This document shows, one piece after another, positions 52,105 to 64,000 of a DNA stretch of 64,000 nucleotides. Numbering within the stretch: the stretch's first letter is position 1; each line of letters opens with the position of its first letter. The DNA comes from Bombyx mori. Its lineage: Eukaryota; Arthropoda; Insecta; Lepidoptera; Bombycidae. The notes beneath the pieces were generated by a model. The model made no database searches, was not told the DNA's origin, and saw only the letters and a program-made list of their open reading frames with translations. The stretch is from NCBI RefSeq assembly GCF_030269925.1, contig NC_085123.1, forward strand, positions 4,836,001 to 4,900,000, read 5' to 3'. The translations under genes were made by a program, and so were the position numbers.

Positions 52105-52865
52105 TCTATATATTAATACGTGAAGGAAAATTCAAAAATTCAAAATTCAAAATCATTTATTTCAACTTAGATGTCAGTATGACACACTTGTTGAATGTCA
52201 AAATACAAATAACAATGTTAACTCTACCACCGGTTCCAAAAAAAAGCCACAGTCCTGAGAAGAACCGGCGAAACAAACTCAGCGGGCCTTTTTTTTTTTT
52301 GTTTTTTCTCAAATATTTTCTTTTTTTTTAAATAAATAGAAATATTCACAATAAAAGAAAAAACAAGTCAAAAAAATACAATTAAAAAAATTAATAATAA
52401 TAATGAAAAATGAAAAGGCCAGGAGCGAGCGCCTCATTCCCACGTAGTGCCATCTAGTAAATAATCCTTAACTTTATAATATGCCTTGTTGCACAAACGT
52501 TCCTTAACAGTTTTCTTAAATCTATGAACAGGTAGTAGTTGAACGTTTAGTGGGATCTTGTTGAAAAGCTGTACACCCAGCCCCCTAAAAGAGTTGCTTA
52601 TTTTCTTAATTCGAGCCGCCGGCAACGAAAAACTTTGTACTCCTTTTTACGAAAAATGCGCGGACGAAGGAGTATGAAAATTTCCACACTTATAGAGAAT
52701 ATAGAGAAGGAGTGCAGAATGTTAATATTTTTTAAAATTGTGCCTAAAAAATACATTCAATCAATAAAAAAACATGACACACACTACCATGTATTTGACG
52801 CACACACGCAAGCATGCATACTATTTATTTATTGTCAAACTTTTGTTCTTGACAACTCTTGTTTT
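52105..52865 (+). mobile_element. Helitron-like element (CTAGTGG type), 3'-truncated and split by a LINE
   Basis: A|TCTATATATTAATACGTGAAG start at 52105, identical in plan to the 5' end of 60157-60579. After the LINE it resumes at 52627 and runs to about 52865, where similarity ends before a CTAG terminus. Confidence 0.75.
52131..52626 (-). mobile_element. 5'-truncated LINE with GAAAA target-site duplication
   Basis: GAAAA repeats at 52126-52130 and 52627-52631 bracket it. The minus frame 52625-52434 is the end of a LINE ORF2 (Leu-Phe-Asn-Lys-Ile-Pro ... Phe-Lys-Lys ... Leu-Cys ... Tyr-Tyr) with stop. The 3' UTR ends in TTTTGAATTTTGAA repeats. Confidence 0.82.
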
Positions 52866-55104
52866 ATGAAATAATTAATATGTTTAATGAAGAATCGTTA
52901 ATAGCAAATAGCAATCTAAAGAGAAAAGTCTTTGGGACTGCCTCGTTTTACTTCTACGATGTTGGCTCCGCCTGTATTCACATTTTAAAAGGTAACGATG
53001 GAAAAGCTACGGCTAGTAATGGGAAATACTTTAAATATTTCATTTTTAGGCATTTTTCTACAGTTAAGTTGTAGTTTGATCCAAAAAAAGTGTGATAAGT
53101 AAGTTGTGCACCTAATACTAGCTTTTATCTTAAAGTATAAGAACAATCAAGCCCTCGGGCGATAGTACCTTTATTTGATGAAAGTTTTCATATTTAATTT
53201 TCTATACCCATAATAAGGTTTATCCAAAATTTTATGATTATAATTTGAGTAATTAAGACGGCAAAGCGTAAAAACCAAACTGAAAATCGTAAAAAAATAA
53301 TGTGAATAAAAAGGTTGCCCGTTGCAAATTAGGTTAGAGTTTAATTATATAACCTCTGTCTGACTAATCAGAAGATTTACATATATATGCGACATATCCA
53401 TCAGTTCATAATATTTGTAATAGTTCCTCTCTGTACAGAATCGTCGAGCGAAGAAGGCCACCAAATGCTCTAGTACCACTTCTAATTTCCATTTTAAAAC
53501 TCGCATATTTTTTAATTTGGTGTGTTTCATTATAAAAAAGTGCATCTAAATATCATCTGTGTGTAGTAGCAGTGTATTATTTCCCATTTTCCTGCCCACC
53601 TTGCTAGTTCCTAGCCCACCAGATCTCAAATACTCATCATCCTTGTAAAACTTTTAATTTTAAACTATTCAGTGGCGTTTATACAATTTTTTCTACGAGT
53701 ATAATCCCCGGTATTGCCTTATTACCTATAATATAATATTAGGTAATATATGGTAAAATCATAGTTTAAGCACGAAACTCTGAAAATATACTAAAACGGA
53801 GACTGATTAATATATTTGAAATGATTTAAAAAAATTTAGATAGACAGCTTTCAATTTTTATGTTTTAAATTTTTACGAGAAAATATTTCCTTGGAATACC
53901 CTTTATCCGACTGACGGACGATGAATTTTAACATCACTAAAATTGTACTTGAAATCTGACGAATTGCCGAAACCGGAGTGGTTCCTTCTGATGAGTGCTA
54001 TCAACTGAAAAGGGGCTATTACGAAACTTTTGTTCCCGGACGGAATTCTGAGAAACCTATTCCTCAACACGTTATTGTGAACTTCTATTTGATTTCAAAT
54101 TGGTTTTTCGTCTGAATTTATTTCAATTCGATTCCAAATATCAAATTGCCATTCCTTTTTGTAAACTAATTATCTTGGTTACCATCTTTAATTAAAAAAA
54201 CAGTTATACTGAAATAGAAGAATTGTTTGGTATTGTAGTGGGTCGTAAATTCCTGTGCCTTCAATCGTTAATGCCAATAAACACAACGACAGTAAAGCAA
54301 GCTACAGCTGTTGACGGCTTTGTCAAATATAACAGATATGTAACAGTATTATTTGAATAATCAAAGAATCGTTAAAATTAATTATAAATGCTTAAAATGT
54401 TGACTGGCCAAATGAGCTTACGTTCTACTTGGTATTAGGTGATTGCTGGATAATTTTGAAGTTGGAATTGGAATATTAAAATTGGTGAATATGAGGTATG
54501 GAAGTCTCCGTAAGGGTACGATGATTCTACCCAGATATTAGTAAGAAAACCTTTGTGGCAGAAGGTAGATTACCCGCACACTTCATGTAAGCTCCGAATG
54601 TAATCTACTATTATAGAAATTAAGATTTAGTGAGACCGCGAAGAATAAAATAAGTAAGTGAAATAGAAGAAGAAATAAAGGAATCTAATCGCACTACTTC
54701 AAGTTGACCAATATCAAATAATTATATACCATTAGTAAACTAAACTTGTATCTGTGTAGTATCTATGAAGGACCTGTATCTGATCTCTTAAAAATAGATA
54801 AAAGCACTAAAAATAAAACCACTAAGGTAGACAATTTGTAAAAGCTATAACTTAGTTAAATGTTTACATTTTTGTAATATTCAACTGACTTTTCGCATTT
54901 CTTAGTGATATTTTAAATAAAAACAAGCTATTCATACGAACATTTTCTGTCACTAGTGTTCGCGGGTTGATCGAAATTACTCACACATCATGTTTTTGAT
55001 TCCTTTAATGTACTAGGCTTTTTAATTTGTTCATGAAATTTTGACAAACTACGAAAATTGATTGACAGAGCAGAAAAAGCTTTACGTAAATTGAAAAATA
55101 AACT
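52866..55104. other. Gene-free stretch
   Basis: AT-rich. The 66-codon minus frame at 53345-53545 is unrecognised. A very decayed Bm1 tail may lie at about 54400-54460. Confidence 0.4.
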
Positions 55105-55349
55105 GTTGTTGTTGTAGTACCTAGGGCCTTCACAAGTTGTCTCCACTTAACTCTGTCTTGCGCTTGCTGCATGAAATCACCTCATCCTCATCTCACTCTC
55201 CACGGTGCGTCGCCAAGTATATACAGGGCGACCAGGTCTTCTCCTACCAAGCGGTTGCAACTCATACGCGACTGATGCTGCGTTGACTCCGCTGCGCCGT
55301 AGAGTGTGTCCTATCCAACGCCATAACCGATGGGGTTCCGTCACATTCA
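55105..55349 (-). mobile_element. 5'-truncated LINE tail with 12-bp target-site duplication
   Basis: GAAAAATAAACT at 55093-55104 and 55350-55361. The minus strand reads Trp-Arg-Trp-Ile-Gly-His-Thr-Leu-Arg-Arg ... Gly-Arg-Pro ... Thr-Trp-Arg-Arg, a LINE ORF2 C-terminal signature, then a frame break, a Gln-Asp-Arg-Val-Lys-Trp-Arg block and an (ACA)n tail. Confidence 0.8.
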
Positions 55350-55361
55350 GAAAAATAAACT

Positions 55362-56877
55362 ATTTAACATAAAATAAAATTGCTGACGCTAAGTACGTTA
55401 TTAATGTACGAGTATGTAGCTATTGAGCCAACAAACAGCAAACAGCAACAAAATCATGTCAATCTAAACAAAAAAGACAGAGTAGGAAATGCTACTTCAT
55501 TGCTTTGTCTTTTGGGTATTTGTATGTAAATAAATCACTGATATACTGATTACTGAATAAAGTAATGATCCAACATATACCTACAAAATGAGGATATTAT
55601 CTGCCTTCAGTTGGCTCGAAATCGCGAAACTCGAACTACACCGTGTGGTACTTAACTATGTTTTCAAAACTTCTTAACTTTAACAACGTCATTATTCACA
55701 CGGTCACCGACAGTAAAACGCATTGAGACGATGTCTCTTTGGAAATTTTGATTGCATTCTTTATTTTGTTCGAAATTAGTTTTCGCGGTTTGTTTGAATA
55801 ATTCAATAGCTTCCTGCTCGTATCCATTTCATCCAACGCGGAATACGCTATTTTATACATTATAAAAAGTTAACACACACAAAGTTCATATTTTCTTTTT
55901 GTTTTATTTTTATAAACTTAAAATGCGAACAACAAATTTAAATACTTTATCAGAGTTGTCAAATTTGTAACATTAAAATGTATTATTATATGAAACAGAC
56001 TTCCGTATAAACAAAGATAAACTCTATAAGCTTCAAATTTTCGCATTAAAATTGTAATTCAGACATAATTAATCATGTTGCCATTCCTTTCAAAGAGAGT
56101 TGATTATGTCCAGTCCATATACCTTTTCGATTTGTAGTTACTTAAGTACTTTATCATAAACCAGCGAGGACACTTGTGTTTATATAGTAAGTATCCTTGG
56201 CGTTGCCCGTCTTGTTATGACGTCATAAAAGTATTGAATCTGATAATTCAGGCTAAAAATTATCTTTGTGAGAAATTTCAACAAAATCCATTCTTCCATT
56301 TTTGCTTCCATTTTTTTCGTGATTAAGTAACAAATCAGCAAACCAAAAACCTTCACATTTATAACATTAGTATAGATTTCAATTATATTTTTACTTTACA
56401 GGCAAATTTAATAACTACCAAAATATTGAAAGGAATTATACTTTGGAACAGTAAAGTTTAAAGACGGGTAATTTCCCTACGAATAATGTTGAATAAATAA
56501 ATTGATAACCAAAAAAATACGTTGACTTTTTGTAACGAATAGAGATAGAGATAGAGAGAAGAGAGAATAGATAGAGATTTTTTGTTTCAATAATAATTAG
56601 ATTTCTGATAAGCCAGATATATAAATTATTGCAGTTCACTCACGTTTTTCTCCAAAAAATCAATACATAATTTCTTATAGAAGTACCCTTAGTATGAGGT
56701 AACAAGACTGCCACAGAAAAGTGTGTAAAAAAGATAACTTTTTTTTTCGGAAAATAAAACTCGGAAAATAGGAGGCTCTGATGTACCTCGTTGCATTTAT
56801 TAATGAAGAGTGAAATTCGATTACACTCTGCTTTAAGTATCGCTAATTTTATTAAAAGCAAACCCACAGACACAGCC
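55362..56877. other. Gene-free stretch with a possible Helitron end
   Basis: A TCTATACTAATGTTATAAATG-type 5' Helitron end (minus) lies at 56376, its 3' end not found. A GATA/GAGA microsatellite lies at about 56541-56578. TGACGTCA at 56218. Confidence 0.4.
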
Positions 56878-57012
56878 TACTGAGTTTCTCGCCGGAGTTT
56901 CTCAGTGGGTCGCGTTTCCGATCCGGTGGTAGATTCTGCGAAGCACTGCTCTTGCTAGGGCCAGTGTTAGCACCACTCCGGTTTGAGCCCCGTGAGCTCA
57001 CCTACATGTTAG
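56878..57012 (-). repeat. Unassigned interspersed repeat, copy 3
   Basis: Inverted relative to 45690-45890 (GTTTCTCGCCGG ... AAGCACTGCTCTTGC). Confidence 0.7.
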
Positions 57013-57023
57013 GGTGAAACTGA

Positions 57024-57065
57024 CTTCCTGTGCCGATAGCCTCTCAATGCTATCGGCACAGGAAG
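57024..57065. repeat. Perfect 17-bp inverted repeat
   Basis: CTTCCTGTGCCGATAGC (57024-57040), an 8-base loop CTCTCAAT, then the exact inverse (57049-57065). Confidence 0.9.
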
Positions 57066-59228
57066 GATTTAAAAAAAAAATTAAAGCATCGATTTCTTGG
57101 ACTTATTTGAGCGCCACCTATTGTATCATATCTGAAGTACCAATAACAACAATCGGAAAATCATTTTGAAGTGAGCCGTGAGCTCCCGCCTTCTAATAAT
57201 CTACAGTAGTAAAAATACTAGGGCACTTTAGTTTGTAGCGTGAAACATTCGGTTGCACTCGGGCGTCATCGGATGCGATCGGAGTTCCCGAACGCGCAGG
57301 TGTCCCGTGACGTCATACTGCGAGATTCGCGCGCGTCGATTTAAGTTGATTGTAAAACGTATTATAATTTTAGTTTTAATTTGTGTCTTGTAGTACCTAG
57401 CGACTTGTTTACTCTTTTTACTTTATAATAGGACATTGTACACATATTATATTATTGAATTGGTGTGTTTGACTTTTATGTGTTCGGAGCATAATATCCC
57501 GAGAATACAAATAACAAACCACACGTTCGTACGTAGGTATCGTTCCATTTTGACTAATTAACACTATTTTAAATAAGATCGTAAAATGAGTTTGATTCGG
57601 GCGAAGAATCCCTAAGGAAATTCTAAGAATTTTTGGCAGAACCATACACAACCCTTTAATATTCCCGACTTGCTGCACAGCTTATTTATCTTAAGAAAAG
57701 AATATTATGTTATCTTTGTATTTTAATCTGAGAACAACAAAAGATTCCTCAACCTCTTTTTATTATGGAAAATTTCAATACTTCGTACAAAAAACACTTG
57801 AGAGAATTATTTTTTATTTTTGCCGTAAAAATACAGTCGACTTTAATCGAAGTTAAGAAATATTCTGTGTACATTTTTAAAGGAGTAGTTCATTACTTCT
57901 TTTGTACAACAAAATGAAAAAGCCAGGATTTTTTTTAATTTTATGTTTGTGTATTTGCTTCTACAGTAAATGATTATACTCTTTAATTCGCAGTAAAAAA
58001 TAAACAATTAACAAAATCAAACTATTTTACTTACTTATTTTATTATATTTTTTAACAAGTACCAATTTCTCCAATATTTCTTCGTTTTCATTTATATTGG
58101 GACTGTAAAGGAGTTTTAGTGCTATCAATAAAAAAATAGGAAACAGCCAGTTTTCTTAACTGTCAATAACAAAAACAATAAATTGGAATTTATACAAACA
58201 CAATCTAAATCCTGAGGTATCAGTGATTACGGTCGAATTTCGAGTATTAGGTATAAAAATACCTAATTTCTTCTCACCCAAGACCAACAAGCTTAATTTT
58301 CAATACACTCATATAATTCATGTGTAATTTTAGCTGTATGAAGGCATAGTATCAGACTTATCATAGGACCGAATAATACCGTTGTAATAAATAGAATAAT
58401 TATAAGGGAACTGGGCTATAAGTGAACTACCTATGTAATTAATTTAAAATTTAGGGTGGCTGGAACTGCGGCACGAATAGCAATGTTTTCAATATTGTAT
58501 AGGGGCGGTAAATATGATACGACCAAAATGGAATAATGAACAAATACAATACTGCCGTCAATTGAACTGGTATTACCCAAACGAAGCTGCTAACATTTTA
58601 CTTTAACGAAATTCACCCCTTTGCCACCTACAAACAAAAGGATAGTCTTACATTTTTAATTGATATTAATCTATGAAATTTGAATTCGAAAGTAACTTTA
58701 GAAAATTCAATAGAAGTTCGTTGACTGAAGTTGTTCGTGTTTGTCCCTTTTGTTCTATATTTAAATTAGAAAATAATTAAACTTAAAATCTATATCTTAT
58801 AAACTTTTACAATGCTTGTGCTCTATATTTTGATGTCACAATCCAAGTGCCAGTTATACGGTTCTACACATATGATAGGCAATGAATGATACCGGATACC
58901 CTATATATATACATATATAATTATCTATATTATATGATTATAAAATTTAGATACTTATATACACTTAGTATTTCGACTATTTAATTTTTTTAAGCAGAGA
59001 TTCCAATACCTTATGTTATATTTTCGGTTCCATCCGCAAAAGACATTCGAAGAACTTTGCGTTTGTATCTGGCTAAATATTTTAAGGGTATATGTACGTA
59101 GTGAGAAACTCTTGTCAGCGCTAAATGTCGATTCTCAAGTTTCAGACTAACTCGGACTATCTACACAGTGTAACACGGAACATCTAAAGGGTGCGGTAAT
59201 GTTGTAGTCCCGGAGCGTTGAGCCTTGA
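57066..59228. other. Gene-free stretch
   Basis: A CpG-rich patch at about 57240-57345 carries TGACGTCA at 57308. The rest is AT-rich. No gene recognised. Confidence 0.4.
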
Positions 59229-59627
59229 AGTCGTCGTGGCCTAAAGGATAAGACGTCGGGTGCATTCGTGTTGAGCGATGCACCGGTGTTCGAATCCCGC
59301 AGGCCGGTACCAATTTTTCTTCACGATGAAGGAATAACATCGTGTAATAAAAATCAAACCCGCAAAATTATAATTTGCGTAATTACTGGTGGTGGGACCT
59401 CTTGTGAGTCCGCACGGGTAGGTACCGTCACCCCTCCTATTTCTGCCGTGCAGCAGTAATGCGTTTCGGTTTGAAGAGCGGGGCAGCCGTTGTAACTATA
59501 CTTGAGACCTTAGAACTTATATCTCAAGATGGGTGTCGCATTTACGTTGTAGATGTCTATGGGCTCCAGTAACCACTTAGCACCAGGTGGGCTGTGAGCT
59601 CATCCACTCAACTAAGCAATAAAAATA
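59229..59627 (+). repeat. Bm1 SINE, internally deleted
   Basis: Full head and body, but ~45 bp of the middle (between CCAATTTTTCT and TTCACGATGAAGG) is missing. Confidence 0.88.
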
Positions 59628-60156
59628 AAGATTTGTTCCCATCAGTAACAAGTTGGTATTTTTATTAACTAGAAAGAAATAAGGTCGTTAGAGACTTCGA
59701 ATTTCATTGTATTATTCATTTCTAAGCTTTGCCATTACTTGGAGGTGCAAACTAAAAAGTATTTTTTCAATACATTTGAGAGAAAGATATTATGTCTCAC
59801 GAGTTCTTCTGCTTATTAACGTAAAAAAAAAGTAGTAACTCAAAAAAAATATCAAAACTCAATGAAAATATTGAGGGTAGAGTGACAATCAAAGGTTTAT
59901 TACTTAAACAAGAGAGCTTAATCATAATAAGTTGATTTAAACCTCCAAGCAGTATATCTGGCTCTTAGAGTATTAGGGTATAACGTATGACGTCATGATC
60001 CGACAGAGGTGTGTTCAGTTGAACCTAAGTAATTGAACCGGTTCATGTGAATTCACAGACATTCGCAATAAAAGGAAACTTTGTAACATTTCAATAATGA
60101 ATTTTGGCTTTTTAAGAACAATTTGAAAATTCAACGAATCGTGTATTAATTATTAA
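59628..60156. other. Gene-free stretch
   Basis: Nothing recognised apart from TGACGTCA at 59988. Confidence 0.4.
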
Positions 60157-60579
60157 CTAGTGGTCCCGCAGTAGTCGAAATTCGACTATAATTAATTGGA
60201 ATTGTAAGTTTGTACACTATTATAATTGTATTTTATACTTCTATAATCACAAATTTCGCCAAGACTACACTATAAAAAATATTAACAAAGACAAACAATA
60301 TTTAATCTCAATTTGACAACAGACGTCAAGAACAAAAGTTTGACAATAAACAGTATGCATGCGTGTGTGCGTTAAATACATGGTATGTAGTGTGTGTAAT
60401 GTTTTCTTTATTGATTTAATGTAGATTTAATGTATCTTTTATGCATTATTTAAAAAAATGTAGCATTGTGCACTTCTTCTCTATAGTCTCTATAAGTGTG
60501 GAAAATTTCATACTCTTCCGTCCGCGCAATTTTCGTAAAAAGGGATACAAAGTTTTTGCTTCACGTATTAATATATAGA
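60157..60579 (-). mobile_element. Helitron-like element (CTAGTGG type), complete ends
   Basis: On the minus strand: 5' TCTATATATTAATACGTGAAG, and 3' stem-loop TAGTCGAATTTCGACTA followed by CTGCGGGACCACTAG. Flanks are A (60156) and T (60580). The best reference for 31303 and 52105. Confidence 0.8.
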
Positions 60580-61679
60580 TTCACTAAGTTATTTTCAAAA
60601 GTAAACATACTTAACGTTTTTTGTTGTTTTTTTTTAATTTAACAACACAATATTTCGAATAATAAATATAGATGAGCACTTGTAGTATTGCTGGCCTACC
60701 AATGTTTCACCTGTAAATAACATCACAGAGGAATTGCTAGCCACATTGAACTTTATGATAAAATTTCTAAATTAGATTCTGGGTAAATCGTGCGGATTAT
60801 TATGCAGCAGCACACTCGATATTGAATGCAATCCCAATGAGACTAAGGTTTATAATTTTGTGTATCTGTTAACAATGTAAATTAAATATGCAAAAATAAT
60901 CAACCACCATGCTATGAGCATTTGTCAGTTATTTTACTCTATTCAAATTACGAAATCCTTTTTGATACTTCTTAGAACGTAACTCTTCACGTTTCGCATA
61001 ATTTGAAATAAAAATCATTTGTTCATGATCGTAAACATCATTTAAAAAATACACAATCAATCTAAATTATTATACAATTAATTCACACACACAATCACGT
61101 AATAATAACATCTGTCTCTTGGAACTTCGTAAATGGAATAGAGTATAGTCTGCCGTTTCATTGAACGCCTTCCTCTATTATTTCGTTCATAAAAAAACGA
61201 TACAAAAAAACGGGGAAATGTAACGGACGTGATGCCACAAGGATACCAGCTATTCCTCGCGGCGTACAAAGTTGTTACGTAATAAAAAAAAAACTAACGC
61301 GAATAAATCCAAACGCAAAAAATCCTCGAAATTGCGCAAACTACGTTAACGCCGCCCGCTTCGCACAAAGGCTACGCAAATCTGAGACTGGGAGATTCGG
61401 TTGTTTTGAATAGGCGCGCGATTTGTCACAACAAATTATTCAGACGCCTTGTAGCTTTGAAAAGGGTGTCTTTTTATTTCTCGAATGCGGAATAATTTCG
61501 GGAGCTACGATGATGTGAATTGGACTTATTAAGCGCCGGCTTTTGTCAGAAGTCAGTTACTGTTTTTATGACTTTGTTTTGATACCAATGAGCTGCATTG
61601 GGATTGTGTATTTTATTTATCGCGAATTAGTATTCAAAAAAACGAAACAACAGGAACCTATTTTTTATTATTTTTCAAT
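60580..61679. other. Gene-free stretch
   Basis: No gene recognised. 61300-61450 is somewhat CpG-rich. Confidence 0.4.
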
Positions 61680-61694
61680 ATATAATTTTTATTA

Positions 61695-62016
61695 AGTTAG
61701 ATTTAGATTTATTTATGTTAGAGGAAGTCTAAAAGTGGCACCTGTAACAGAGTAGTGGAGAAGTGCGCGTTTGGGATGGCATGGACATGTGATGAGACGA
61801 AATAAAATTGAGGTTGGTAAGAGAGTGTTAACTATGAATGTGGAAGGATATATAGGAAGAGGTAGACCGGTAGTAAGAAGAAATGGATGGATTGCGTGAA
61901 AGATTATATCTGTCAGAGGGGAGTGAGCGAAGAAATTGTATATGATAGAAGAGTATGGAAGGAGAAAACATGTTGCACCGACCCCAGGTGACTGGGAGAA
62001 GGGCAGGAGAATGATG
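61695..62016 (+). mobile_element. 5'-truncated LINE tail with 15-bp target-site duplication
   Basis: ATATAATTTTTATTA at 61680-61694 and 62017-62031. Encodes the RTE-like ORF2 end (Gly-His-Val-Met-Arg-Arg-Asn ... Gly-Arg-Gly-Arg-Pro, then frameshift, Trp-Met-Asp-Cys-Val-Lys-Asp ... Trp-Lys-Glu-Lys-Thr-Cys-Cys) with stop near 61989. Confidence 0.82.
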
Positions 62017-62031
62017 ATATAATTTTTATTA

Positions 62032-63265
62032 TTAAAAATAAAAGCAATCGTTCGTTCGAAAAAGTATGACCAGGAACTGAATACTAGTTTTCTGTTCCAT
62101 CCAACATTCGGAACAGACTTTCGTAAGAGTAAGTAAGAGAGAGTAAGTATATTTTAGTCTAAAAGATGAGACTACAAAAATAAGATTATAATACTACAAT
62201 ACCCCAATGCATTTAAACAACAATACTATCACTGAAACAATTTCACTAATAGACTACTGAATTCCTTGGAAAACAGAACACAATGTTACATATAAATTTA
62301 TCACAGTTGGGAGCGGACTGTAGAACACGAAACGCTTTTGTAGAATTGATTTTGAAATGAATATATTTTATATATGTTTTAAGAGGAAATTCCAAATAAC
62401 ATCACCTAAAGCTTACTACTAGCTGAATTATTTATTCTATGCTTTTCAAATTTGATTCATGAATCATAGGGATAAAAAGAAATAGAGAGAAAAAAATTAA
62501 CAGTCAAAACCATCCCTCAAAACTGTTAAAGGGTCGGAATATCACTTGATCAATACTGACAGTCACAAGCCCTATTGCGTACCCAGAGAACCTACCACTC
62601 TTACTTCTGCCGAGAAGAAGTCACACATTTTGGTTCAAAGAGCTCCAAATTCATAGGTTCAGACAACCGTTTCAAAACACTTCGATTTCATTTCTCAGAA
62701 TGAAAAACCAAAAAAAAACACGAATAACAAATCATTTCATCCACCAATCCACACTCCAATTGTACAGTCATTTTCTGCACAAAAAAGTGTTTGTTTTTCG
62801 ACATAAGTCGACGTTAACACCCCGTTAGCGAGAGCAAATCCCAAGCAAAAAGCTGTACTACGCCCCGAGACGTAGACAAATCGTTTTCTATATTTACCGT
62901 ATGCATCTTTCCTATAAATTCTCGACGGAAAATCTTGGAGAGTTTTTGTGAACATGAGTTGTCTATTCCACCTTTATCGATGAATTGAATTGGTTTATTT
63001 TTTTGCTACGTTGCCCTTAAAACCTCTTCAGTTCTTACTAGAAGATTAACGCAAAAAACTGGATCAAAATCTCTGATTCGAATAAAACTATTGAATCTAA
63101 TTTTTAAGTTTCAGCTTCAGAAAGACCCTTAACTCAACTAAATTATGTTTGATTAGAGTATATTTTTATTCATTGATTAAGTCATAATGCCACTTTGCTC
63201 ATAGCTCAACTAATTTTAGGGGGTTAGTGGGTCCCATCAACTTGAATGTACATACATTGTCATCC
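62032..63265. other. Gene-free stretch
   Basis: A decayed Bm1 fragment may lie at 62580-62645. The 72-codon minus frame at 62737-62955 is unrecognised and probably chance. Confidence 0.35.
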
Positions 63266-63665
63266 TTGTGATTTTTGGGTACAAACAGGCAAAGCAGTAC
63301 CCACCCTTCTTTTTTGGACCGGACGGGGGTCGAACCTATATCGTGGTCCCGAACCGAGGGGGTGCGCGGCCTATTTGGGACAATCAAAATGGCCCTCATC
63401 CACTACATTAATTCCCAAGTCATCCAAGCACCCGATCTCGCCTGAGATAGAACCCGGGACCACTTTACGTCTCAGACAGTGCTTTTAATGTTCAGGGATA
63501 GCCCACTAGACCATACCCAGATTGTCGGGTCGGTAAGCGATATACCGCACACCGGTCGCAAATCAACTGGTGCGTTCCGCTAGAGTGCTGGTATCCGCAC
63601 GGCCTTAACATCCTACGGTTACCAGCAGCATATGGCGAGTCATCGACGACAACTACTGCTAGCCT
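63266..63665. other. GC-richer unassigned stretch
   Basis: Contains GGGGTCGAACC and GAACCCGGGACC, which on the minus strand resemble pol III box B. It may be a decayed tRNA-derived SINE or another repeat. No coding call. 63666-64000 holds nothing recognised. Confidence 0.3.
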
Positions 63666-64000
63666 ACTGCAAATAATTATTTAAGGAGAACATGTCCAAT
63701 AAGACCCCAATAAGTTTGGTTCAGAGATAGGCTTTATATCAAACAACGCTGTGATTTAGAGCATAGAATTTGATTTATTAAAATGAAATACACATAAAAT
63801 CGAGAAACCTTTGTCGCGAAAATCAGAGCAGATTCAGCGAATGACACGGTAAATACAGTTCAGAGTTGCCTTTATTGCTTTATAAGATTTCCCGTTCAGT
63901 TCACTCAGGCAGATCGGATCGGCTTCCTTTTTTTGTCTTGTAGCCTATTTGTATAATGCTGACAATACGACCCCCTTTCGAATAGAATCAAATCCAGCTT

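Noticed and set aside
62737..62955. 72-codon minus frame
   Set aside because: No motif, no neighbours, length within chance for AT-rich DNA.

Overview
The window looks like silkworm (Bombyx) or closely related lepidopteran nuclear DNA. It is AT-rich and dominated by short interspersed repeats. The main one is a tRNA-headed SINE whose sequence I recognise as the Bombyx Bm1 family, with about 30 full, partial or decayed copies. Helitron-like elements, lepidopteran LINE tails, a BEL/Pao retrotransposon and mariner-type elements accompany it. There are no bacterial genes or operons. Family names come from recognition, not from a search.

One host gene can be rebuilt completely from the sequence. 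It lies on the minus strand, from a signal-peptide exon at 37080-37005 to a last exon ending at 7612. Eight exons with GT-AG borders and matching phases at all seven junctions give a 483-residue protein: signal peptide, two SUEL/rhamnose-binding-lectin (Gal_Lectin) domains, an acidic stalk, one membrane helix and a 134-residue cytoplasmic tail. This is the architecture of EVA-1/EVA1C proteins. A poly(A) signal lies at 7467-7462. A candidate promoter region with a paired inverted CACGTG motif and a 10-codon upstream ORF lies at about 37100-37450. The introns (0.23 to 13.3 kb) are packed with repeats.

Layout: 1-2287 is the 5' part of a BEL/Pao LTR retrotransposon (minus strand: gag-like region, zinc knuckles, start of the protease) with its primer site and 5' LTR, inserted in a Bm1 SINE. 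2288-7461 is repeat-rich flank. 7462-37200 is the lectin-domain gene, whose introns hold SINEs, LINE tails, Helitrons, a MITE, an inactivated IS630/Tc1-like transposon (31684-32904) and a tandemly duplicated SINE block (34690-36097). 37200-64000 shows no convincing host exon. It holds an apparently intact DD37D mariner (maT-type) at 47371-48668, more Helitrons (one inside a SINE, one itself split by a LINE), LINE tails with clear target-site duplications, a 0.2-kb tandem duplication and several perfect hairpins.

The elements give a relative order of events: SINEs were hit by the BEL element and by a Helitron, and a Helitron was hit by a LINE. Most other open reading frames are chance frames or antisense readings of SINEs and were left out.
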